NCBI GenBank assembly: GCA_963920765.1
Contig: OY987243.1
Location: 29,635,060 to 29,699,059, forward strand
Reading direction: 5' to 3'
DNA: 64,000 nt
Origin: Ulota crispa
Lineage: Eukaryota > Streptophyta > Bryopsida > Orthotrichales > Orthotrichaceae
Below, piece by piece: positions 36,807 through 46,372 of the stretch (its first letter is position 1; each line of letters begins with the position of its first letter). The position numbers and the translations under genes are program-made. Below the pieces are notes generated by a model. That model ran no database searches. It worked only from the letters and a program-made list of their open reading frames with translations, and had not been told where the DNA came from.

Positions 36807-37318
36807 CCTAAACCAACATAAATTGCCACTCAAAGCTCCAAGCCTCCAAGTGATAAGACCCTACTAGTATGGTTTAGGATTAGTATTTAATTCTAACTTT
36901 GTACTCTTCAACGACAAGAGGACTAAGCCCTTTTGTTATTCAAAACTCACTGGAAACATTTACTTCCAAGGGAATGATGTGACAAGTGAGGAAACAACTT
37001 TTTGTGGAATTAATTGACACTAATTCCTTGGTGACCCCCTTAGGGTTCAAAATTTCATAAATTTGCTCAAAGATGGGAAGGCAAGTATATTTTTGTAGCA
37101 AAAACACATGCTTCATGGCTTAAACTTGAACTACATGTACTTATTAGTTATTACGGTACGGCAACACTTTAACTTTAGTTAGAAGCGTAAGGATTTAGAG
37201 TCATGATTGTGACTCCCTTTGCAGTTTAGGGTTTTCTTGAACTTGCGCTAGAGATGGTTAGTCGGGGTCAATGATGAACCCTAACAAAAAAGTGTGATGC
37301 TTTGGGTTGTTTAAACCC
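36807..37318. other. intergenic, nothing recognised
   Basis: AT-rich spacer between two TTAA-family elements. Confidence 0.4.
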
Positions 37319-37898
37319 TTAACCCCTTAAATGCCCAAGCCCTTTTTTAATTTCTTTGCATTTTCAGGGAACTGAACAACCAACCAAGCTTCACTCAATA
37401 GTATCACTTGTAGTTTGAAAGATTATAACGTTTCAATGTGAGGGTGTTAAGGCTGCAATTCTTCAAAAGTTGCTTGAATTTTCCTAATCCTCATTTCACA
37501 TGTCAAATCTAAACAAACTGTCATCAATACAATATGAGGTTCAAGATTATTACATGTTTAACTTTAGTCAATTTGCAGTGTTCAAAATATACTATTGAAT
37601 CTTTTTTGAATGGATTTCTAAAGCAGATTTTTCTCCAAGCTCTAGAGTATTCCTAGCTCATTTCCAAGTTGTTCCAACACTAAAAAACTAAACATTGCAT
37701 TGGACACCCTTGTACAACATCTTGAGTAGAAAAATCAGCAATATTGATTTTTTATATCAAATTTTGATGTTGAAAGTAGACTTCAAAACCAACTTTTGCT
37801 CAAAAGATATTACTAGAAAAAGTGATTTGATAAGGTTTTATTCATCTTCAAAGTTTTGTAAACACCCGAATAGGGTGCTTTGGGCATTTAGGGGTTAG
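37319..37898. mobile_element. TTAA-flanked element 11 (GGGCATTTAGGGG subfamily)
   Basis: Left TTAACCCCTTAAATGCCCAAG; right GGGCATTTAGGGGTTAG. About 580 bp. Its ends match those of element 1 at 2561-3914. Confidence 0.75.
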
Positions 37899-38124
37899 TG
37901 GAGCATAGGGTTCCATAAGCATGTCAGTTTTGTAGGAATATTCCTGGGATTAAATGACCGAATGTTAGTTCTCACCCAATTCTAGCTAGTTCTTGCAGCC
38001 AGGGCAACGCATGTACAAATTCCTTCGAAGTCGCAATCTGGAGGGAATTTCCAAAGATACTCTGACCCTTGGTCACTCCAACCATCTTTGCAGGGTATCC
38101 AGTGGATGACCTACCTCCTCATTA

Positions 38125-38490
38125 GACGGCTTCCACATTCATTCCCCGAATGGCTTCCATGACATACTGAACTGTAGCCTCGTTGGCGTGCTCATCGCTT
38201 GGACGACCCGTTCGTCGCCTGGATATCCCCCCAAATTACCTTGTTGGCATGCACGTTGCAAAGATGGCCTGTCCATTGCCTTATTTGCTTGCCCGTTGGC
38301 TGAACGGCCAGTCGCCTCCTGAGGATGGACTGCCCGTCCCTTCGACGGACTGCCGATGGCCAGCCGTGTCCTTAGGACGGATTGCCCGTCCCTTTGAGAA
38401 ACTACCCGTCCTTTTGAGAGACTACCCGTCCCCTTGACAAATTGCCTGTCCCTTTGACAAACTGCCCGTCCCCTCGACGGACTGCCATCC
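38125..38490. repeat. degenerate CCCGTCC repeat island 4
   Basis: A unit of about 20 bp, for example CTGCCCGTCCCTTTGACAAA, recurs about eight times, most regular from 38330 to 38490. It lies just upstream of the kinase-like pseudogene. The chance open frame on the minus strand (38139-38582) reflects the repeats. Confidence 0.75.
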
Positions 38491-38707
38491 ACACAAATTG
38501 TGTACTTATACGTCCCTTTTGGTTCAATTTGCACAAGTTCCTCCTGCTCTGATAGTGCTTCCTTGTCCTGGATTGTCTTCAATCCTAGCTTAGGAGCGCG
38601 AGTGCTTGGGTAGGGGCTTGGATGAAGGAGGGAGGGGGGAGAGTTTCACAAATTTTGCAAACCCTAAACCCAAAATCCTTTGTTCTTTATACTTCGTTTA
38701 TATTTTG

Positions 38708-40369
38708 ATGGCGGGGCATGATTTTTTGAAGGAGAAGGTGGATGCCTAGTTCTTAGGCATTAGAGATCCAATTGTGCAAATATCTCCAGAGTCAACAGAT
38801 GGAGTTTTGAAGGCCATGGTTGCAGGACCAAATGGGGTCAATCCTGTGGGTGTTGGAGAATCTTCAAAGGGGAAGAAACAAAAGCAACAAAAGAGGCACA
38901 AAGCTACGAACTTTGAGGAGCACCCAAGGAAGATAGCAACGAGGAGGTTGCAAGAAGTGGCAATGAATTTTTTGAGCAATATTCCACCTCGCAACTAAAT
39001 ATAGCATACATCTTGCACGGAATGTAAAGAGTGGATATCGTCAAGAAAAAACTCCACCACTTGTTTTGGCTAGCTATGAACAAGGACAAGTGGCTGGAGG
39101 ACCAGATAAAGGTGAACTTCCAAAAATGGCTAGATGATCAAGTGCAGACTTGCATCTTCAACCTGGCCCAAGTCGCTGACAACATAAAGGGCTTCAAACA
39201 GGACAATGAGCCAAAGGCAGGAGCGTTGAAGATGCTGCACAGAAAGGTGTACTGGTAGCACGATGCAATCCATGCATTTTCCTCAAGCTATATTTGCTCT
39301 GCTCCATGGTTTCATAAGAGTCAAAACTTGGCCATAGGTCAAGGGATAGCAAGAGGGGTGGTGTTCTTTGAGCGAGGGGTGGTGGTGAACGCCTATTCCA
39401 GCAGCAGCAAATAAGAGGGGCATGGACGGATGCGTAGAGTTATCCTCCAAAATTGTAAACATATTCCCAATACAATGGAATTAGCGGGAAAGACATCTTT
39501 GCATGTTGATCATTTGAAGAAGGCTAGGGAGAAGTTGTCCATCGAGGCATTGGTTTGCCCATGCAAACATCCAAGAGTCATCAAATTCTTTGCTGTGAAT
39601 GACACGACTATGGAATATTATTCATAGTGGTGGAATGGAGGTACTTTGAATGCCATGTTTCATTTGGATCACATGAACAAAGATTATGAAGAAATTGGAG
39701 AGCTTGCATATCACGCAATTCCACAAGTGATGGAAGAAGCCAACAAATGATGGCGTACAGACGCAACCGCACTGAACTTGCGTGGGCGTTGATTTGTATC
39801 GTCAAGGCAGTGCAGCAATATTTGGTACGACATAACAATATCACGCCGGATAACATCATGTTGCACTTTCCAAACAATGATGGAAGAATTTTGTGGATTA
39901 GGCTATGCAATTGGAGAATGGGAAGTCGCCTAAATGAAATAACCCCTTTGTTTTACCAATTCCAAGACCTTGAACAGTTGCAGGCAACAAGAAAAAAACG
40001 TTGGTGGGTGGCACCGGAATTGATGTACTTGACTAGAGGGGCAGGGCCTTCCGTATCTCCCAGTAGGGTGGTGAAGCCACCATGTGTAGATATACACACA
40101 GATGAGTATGCCGTAGGAAAATTGCGGCAAAGGTATGGAAGGAAGACAGAGGAAATGAAAAGATGATTCCTAATGATACTGCATTTATGATGTTCCAAGC
40201 AATATTGGGGGAATTGTGCAAGGAAGATCCATTGCAACAATGCTCAGTGACACATGCCATGCAACGACTTAGCGGGGCTCCAACAAATTGGACACCACCT
40301 ATGGGTTCCTACCGCAAAGCTCGTAAAGAACAAGAATTAAAGGACAAAGAAGCAAGGAATGAAGGCTAG
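38708..40369 (+). pseudogene. protein-kinase-like gene, decayed
   Basis: The remnant starts at an ATG at 38708 (MAGHDFLKEKVDA) and ends at the stop near 40369. It is broken by several in-frame stops and at least three frame changes. Kinase landmarks can still be read in order: HPRVIKFFAV with a hinge-like segment followed by WWNGGTLNAM (39565-39660), a catalytic-loop-like RHNNITPDNIMLHF (about 39820-39870) where the usual Asp is Asn, RILWIRLCNWRMGSR in the place of the DFG strand, RWWVAPELMYL as the APE region (about 40000) and a C-lobe end LCKEDPLQQCSVTHAM (about 40215-40265). Upstream of the kinase part is a Lys-rich segment (KGKKQKQQKRHKATNF) and a QIKVNFQKWLDDQVQT segment I do not recognise. 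A captured host gene carried by a transposon is plausible given the neighbouring transposase and repeat islands. Confidence 0.6.
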
Positions 40370-40696
40370 GTATTAGTATATTACAATTCAAGTGCAAATT
40401 TTGGGCTGCACTACGTAGCACTTGGGTCTATTACTCCATTATAATAGTGGCAAAATAGGTGTCTAGCAATGCTTGCATTCTTCTAGGAATGTAACATTCT
40501 CTATATTCCTTTTTATATAAATAAATAAATGTTTTGTTGACCCTTTTCAGGATGTTTGTAATTAACTATTATGTGGTATGTCATTCAATTTATTCCAACT
40601 GTGAAGTGTACCTCAAAGGATTGAAGTTTGTATGGTAATATGCAAAATTCAACAAAAGCATTAGAAGTACAACATGTGCTTTGATTTTTTTCAAAC

Positions 40697-41758
40697 TAAC
40701 CCTCAACTCTTGAAGGACAATTGTCTATTTGGGGGAAAGGCTGGGCTTTGTTGCTTTGGCTTTTGGAAATGTACGTATTTGTGAACTATTACTTGTGATT
40801 TTTTGAGAGCTTCACTAAAGGCTAGGGAAGCAGAGACCTATGTGGGCATGCAGTTATATGTTAATTTCGTCATTTGATGATTAAGTTATGCATGATCTTA
40901 GTTACTTAGGGACATCTGCTTAAGATTGCGTGTACAAGTGTACCCTAAACCTTGAATCCAACTGGTCAAACTCTTTGTAATATATATTGTTCCAGTATTA
41001 GAATTTTAATCTGGCATTCATAGTGATCTGTAAAAGAGAAACTTCTAGTGATTCAATTTCAATCAATGAGGTGAAGGTTTTAGCATTTTTGGTAGTTTTT
41101 GTCAATAGTCAATGAGGGGTTGTATACTCAAAAATAATCATAGAAGCCATTTGGTTTAAATGATTTTACATATTTTGGAAAATCAATTAAATCAAATTAA
41201 GTAGATTGTGTATCACAATTTTGTAATTTTTTGAGATTTTGGATTAGCATATTTCATTTCAATAATGAAATGCTTATCCATTTAGTGATTTCAATCACCC
41301 TAAACCTGTATCTACTCACTAATTTTCCCATTTGTCGACTGTCGTATGTTTGGTTACAAACTTACAATTGTTTTAAAATCCATGAATCCCGGTATTGTAA
41401 AGTACCTAAACCCTAAACCCCTATATCCTAAATTGATGTTGTACATGGAGAAATCATATCGCAACCCCTGAACCCTGAACCTTAAAAAAATCAATAGTAA
41501 AAGGCGTATAAGTGCATGAATTGTGTGGTCATCACAGATTCTATTTTTTGTTACTTTAAATTAAAATGTGTCACTCCGTATCATTTGGAAAGAGCTGATC
41601 CCCACAATGAACTATTGTAGACCCTAAACCCTGGGCAAAGACCTTTCAGCCGCATTTTCCTAATGCCTAAATCCTAAATCCTGAACCCTAAACCTCCTAG
41701 AAGTCGCATTTTGCATTAATATTGACATAGAGAAAAGTATGGTCCTTTAGAGGGTTAA
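40697..41758. mobile_element. TTAA-family element 12, strongly eroded
   Basis: The left end CTAACCCTCAACTCTTGAAG and right end GGTCCTTTAGAGGGTTAA are recognisable but diverged. The interior keeps 'ccgtatcatttggaaagagc'-type words of the family and contains scattered CCCTAAACC motifs. Confidence 0.55.
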
Positions 41759-41782
41759 ACCCTAAACCCTAAACCCTAAACC
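41756..41782. repeat. interstitial telomere-type repeat
   Basis: About four tandem CCCTAAA units, preceded over 350 bp by scattered single copies ('ccctaaacc', 'cctgaaccct'). CCCTAAA is the standard plant telomere repeat. Too short to be a chromosome end. Confidence 0.7.
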
Positions 41783-42135
41783 GCCTCTACATTTTATGAG
41801 TACCCCACGAGCCCAAATGAAATGAAGCACTACAAATTTCAACCCACTATCCCTTATGCAAAGAATGAAATATTGTAGAAGCAATGTTTGTTTTAAATTT
41901 TAGGGAAAAAGATCTATTATGGCCTAGTATAAAAACACATGGACATAATGTGCAAAAAGGATGTAAAAGGTAATTATGCACGTCCTTTGTCATTTCATGA
42001 GACTATGAGAGTGAAAGAAGCAAGAGTCATTTTTCATAATGATGCCAAGATTGGCATGTAGAGTGATGAACAATGAGCACCTAAACCCTTGCACATGAGA
42101 ATATGAAAACGTCGCTCTCTTCTACATAGAATCAC

Positions 42136-45100
42136 TCAACAATTTCTGTGCCTAAGATTGCGCCTGGAAATAATTACGTTACCCTCTTTGGTAGTAGTTT
42201 GATTGTTGCCAAGTCCAGGTATTGGAATTTGTCGCGGCACTCTATAATCACTATCTCCTAGAACCTTGCCCAAGTCACTAGACATAGCTCCAACGGATTC
42301 GGAATTGTCATCATTGTTGGATCTAACACTGCCATTTGGACTTGATGCGTTAGGAAGGGGGACGGGGTTAGTAGAAAGAGAAAGACAAACAATGGAGGAC
42401 ACTGTCTGAATAGGTTTTTGCCCGGTTGCATCCATCACCCCATCTATATTGGGCATCCCTATAGAGTCAAATGGTTGGGCTGCCACATGTTCTCTTTGCA
42501 ACCTTTGCCGTCCTCTTTTACTCACATGTTCACTAGTAGTACCTTGTTGATGAGGATGCTTAGATGGATCGTACGGACGTTCACCTAGATGTGATGAAGC
42601 CCGGTTTGAAGTCCTATGTTTTGGCATATTCAAAGTTGGAAAGAGATTAGTCAACCGTGTGCCTATCAACAAAGACAGTGCAGCAGGATGAACCTCGGAA
42701 GAAGACGGCCTTGACAAATTTTGAATTGGTGGATTGTCCAATATGGGTGTTTTGTGTTGCACTCCAATTGAGACTTCATGTGGAGGAGGCATATCCACCG
42801 CAGGGGTACAAGAGGGCCCTTCTATACGAGCATTTTCAGCAGGCAATGCTAGTGATACAACTTCATCATGTTTGCATTCTCCTTGAACTTGAATACCACC
42901 TCGTAATGTTATAATAGCCACTTGTTTGTCATGAGTGACTAAAATTGACTGAGTTTCTGCCATAATGTCCTCCTCTGTATTTCTCTCGCTTGGTACATCA
43001 ATCCATGCATGTGGAATATGCGGTGGTCTTTGTTCGAGTCCCTCATGGCCATTGCCAATAATATCCCCCTCATCGAAGTCAAATACATACTTGTCAATTG
43101 GGGTACACCTTTCTTGCCCCCCACTGTCCGTACGAAATAGGTCACCGCCTTCATCGGAGTCGTCATCGTCAGGGTTGGAGATAACAACTCCACGGTCCAG
43201 ACCATAAGATTCTTCTGTCAAGGAGTCTTTTGATATCATGTTCTTGGTATACCACCTTGTTGGATCAGCTGCAGCCTTGTCCTTTAGAGTCCTAGAATTT
43301 GTATAAATATAAACCAATTGCTTTGCGCACTCTGATGTCAATCTATTGCTAGTCTTGTTGTGAACGAAAGAGTACATGCTCCAATTGCATTTGCATGATG
43401 ATGCAAAGCATATTTGTACAAGGATCCTTTTGGCAATCGGTGCAAGAATACAGGCACCCACTCTAAGAAGATCCCACCATTCATGAGGCCCCAAATTTAA
43501 AGTGTGAACCCCTAGGAGTCTAGCAAATTGGCCTTGCCCCTCTTGGAAAGCTTGGAACTCAAACAAAGCTGAGGCAAATGCTTGGTCTCCAAATGACATT
43601 TTGCGCAATATTCTCAATATGACATGTTTTGCTTCATCGCGGTCTATTAGGGTGACTCTATCAAGTAAGAAGAGATTCAATAAAGCACCTGCGTAATGCA
43701 GATTTGTTCTCATCATATCCCATCTTGCGTAAACTTTGTCTTCAACGTGACCCGCATAATGAGCTGATAAAGAAAATGGTGGATCCCTAAAAGATTAAAC
43801 CGTCTTCTCCACATTCTTCATCACAAGCCATGCCTTCCCCATACACAGATGCTTGCTATCAAACTCTCAAATGGCAACCAAGATAGGCTCCACCATGCGT
43901 ACAAAGTTCAAACATGACCTCCAACAGGCATCTAATTGCATATGTCGTCGAACAAAGTCTGCCTTTTTCTGCGTTTCGTCTGTTGTCAATTTCCTCATGT
44001 ACTCATTCCATTGCAGATCATGGATAGTCGATTCCATAGCCTCCCTTACTTCCACCAACTACTCAATTATGAGGAATGTGGTTGCAAAACAAGTCTCATT
44101 TGGATTTTTTAGCATGTGATTGGGAGAATGACGGCAAAAGATTGCTAGTGGCATGTGATGCCTGCGAATGTAATTCACAATTACCCTCGCTTTCCCTACA
44201 ATGCTAGTTATCCAATCTTGTTTTCCCCAATCCTTAAGTAAAAGGTCTAGCACATGCGCTGCACAACCTTGGAAATAAATGTGTGGAAACCATCCAATTA
44301 TTTGAGCAGAGGCAGCACACATGCTCCCTGTGTTGTCTGTGCAAACCTGTACTACGTTCTGACCCTGCACCTCTTTGATGAAATCAAGCATACAATTAGC
44401 CACATAGGTAGCGTCTTTGCTTTCACCTGTGGTATCTACCGATCCAAGAAATAACTCTCCGTTTGTACATGCCAACATAATATTGATCAATGGCCGATGT
44501 GAGACATTGTCCCATTCATCAGAGCATATTGTCACACCATACTTATGGATTGGTCCCCTCGTCTTCTCTACCACCGTTGCTACCACTTTGTCCTTTGCAA
44601 ATTCTAGGAACTTTGTACAAAGTGCGTGGTAAGATGAGGGTTTGTACAGAACTTTTGCCTCCGATGTTGACTCACTGCATCTACAAAAGCATGGTGCTTT
44701 ACTACATTGAATGGTATGTTAGCTTCATTTAGCCCATTTCTTGTCTAGCAACTATTTCTTTGAGGAGTTCATTCCTTCTTGTACAAAAAATTGCCTTAAA
44801 GGTCAACTGGGGGTTAAACTAGGACTGGACGCCTCTAACCTTCATACTTGGGAGCATTCTCCCTTGTATAGTTCCGCACCATCATTTGCTGAGACTGAAG
44901 TAGTACGTTGCCACTCCCCTTGTACCGCACTTGCTGGAGTTGTTGATGGCGATGTCACTTCCACATTATTTTCAGTTTCGCCTAAAGAGACAACAAATAC
45001 ATTTTCTCCACAATTGAAAAACATGGCCTTCACAACTGCAGCAACTTTGTTGCATGGCCTCACGCCAGGAGGTTATTATTTTCTTTGTACCCCAAATGGA

Positions 45101-45325
45101 AAAGCAAGCAATCTTTTGATAACTAATGAAATTCCTGCAGTAATTGCATGCACTTTTCCCATCTGGTCGTTGTGTGTACCATGGGTCCCATTGAGTCCTC
45201 CCCCTCCCATTGCCACTATTTGTTCTTTTACTTGACTTTGCAAAGAAGAGAGCAAGATTAGTATTCTGAATGAAATGTGATGAAGAAACAACACTTGTTG
45301 CTCTCACAACAAGTGCTCCCCACAC
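42136..45325 (-). pseudogene. hAT-family transposase (BED, DUF659, hAT dimerisation), decayed
   Basis: The minus strand carries, in order: a BED zinc-finger remnant (DGKSACNYCRNF near 45200, with RPCNKVAAVVKAM in another frame); IPFNVVKHHAFVDAV (about 44710); a DUF659 core 44586-44059 (TICSDEWDN, LINIML, VCTDNTGSM, CAAHVLDLLLKDW); and the hAT C-terminal dimerisation domain (HEWWDLL, ILVQICFASSCKCNWSMYSF, NRLTSECAKQLVY) in the 526-codon frame 43716-42136. From 44586 to 42136 the frame is continuous except for three stops (44059-44061, 43867-43869, 43795-43797). Frame changes occur further upstream, so the element cannot make a whole transposase. After the dimerisation domain the frame stays open for about 350 more codons of low-complexity acidic and Ser/Pro/Asn-rich sequence, which is unusual. 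Terminal inverted repeats not found. Confidence 0.85.
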
Positions 45326-45489
45326 ACACTCTTCTTGGCCTTCCCTCTAATGCAATAGTTGTAAACCAACCAAGTCATAGGAGCAAAGATGAACAAGGAA
45401 AAGTGACCTTCAATAAGAAGGAGTCATTCGTATGGTCCCTAAACCTTAAAACTGTTGTGGATAGCCAATCCTGCCCCATGGACTAGAAA

Positions 45490-45790
45490 TGTTGACGGGC
45501 CGTCCAGTGAACGGCCCGTGTGTCTAGTAGACAAACTTGGCGTCCAATTGACGGGCCGTGCGTCCAGTTGACAATCCGTGCGTCCAATCGATGGACTATG
45601 TGTCCAATCGATGGACTATGTGTCCAATCTATAGATTGTGCAACCAATAAACGGTCTCGTCGTCCAGTCGACGGTCTTGTCGACAGACTTCATCCACAAC
45701 TTGGACGGCTCGTCAGCATTGCAGACGGATCCTGCCGCGTCCGGACACGTCATGACGGATGCATCATGACATTCAGACGTGAAAACCCAA
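45490..45790. repeat. degenerate CGTCCA/GACGG repeat island 5
   Basis: Units of about 25 bp such as CGTCCAATCGATGGACTATG (twice in tandem) and GACGGGCCGTCCAGT. It lies just beyond the 5' end of the hAT transposase remnant, where subterminal repeats of a transposon would be expected. Confidence 0.75.
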
Positions 45791-46010
45791 CATCATGTCG
45801 GTTTACACAACCCTTAATGGGGTTATCCAAAAAACAAAACTAAATAACATAAGAGACTGTAAAACACTTAGAGAAACAAGATCCAAAAAAGACAATGGAA
45901 TTATGAGCATTCCAAAATATAAACTCTTGAGAATCAAAAAAATTCATGGTACATTTTACAGATGAACTAGAACCCTTTCACACCAAGGCATATTGGTGCA
46001 AGAGGAACCT

Positions 46011-46041
46011 CCACGTAGATAGCTCTGCCCTATCTACGTGG
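46011..46041. repeat. perfect 12-bp hairpin with G-box core
   Basis: CCACGTAGATAG and CTATCTACGTGG are separated by 7 bases. It lies about 330 bp downstream of the stop codon of the second receptor-kinase gene. It may be part of its 3' region; function unknown. Confidence 0.6.
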
Positions 46042-46149
46042 CAACAACAATCTACATGAACCCTCCTCACTCAATGAAAGAACGCAATCTATCAGAAAAA
46101 AACGCAATCTATCAGAAAAACGAAGTCAATTTCCTAGTGCCTTAACAGA

Positions 46150-46207
46150 ACACCTACACTGGTACATATCAGAACCATACCAGAACAATACCAGGACGAT
46201 ACCAGTA
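46150..46207. repeat. short tandem repeat, ACCATACCAGAAC-like
   Basis: About four copies of an 11-12-bp word (ATACCAGAACA, ATACCAGGACG, ATACCAGTACA) in the 3' region of the second receptor-kinase gene. Confidence 0.65.
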
Positions 46208-46372
46208 CAATGGTTCCCGATGCGGGAAATGACCCAACTCAGTCTCCGAAGAACAAAATCACAAAAAATTCCCAAACTCCTGCTGACCAGAAAACTTGCC
46301 CAAGTGGAATAAAGGAATGATGGCTCGGCGCGGTATTGGGGGAAGCTTGGCACGGGTTTAGGGTCCAAGAGA

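Noticed and set aside
38139-38582. 147-codon minus-strand frame rich in VCQRDRQFVK-like repeats
   Set aside because: It is a translation of the CCCGTCC repeat island.
42136-43716. 526-codon open frame as a host gene
   Set aside because: Its first third is a hAT dimerisation domain and the frame continues upstream through three stops into DUF659, so it is the end of a transposase.
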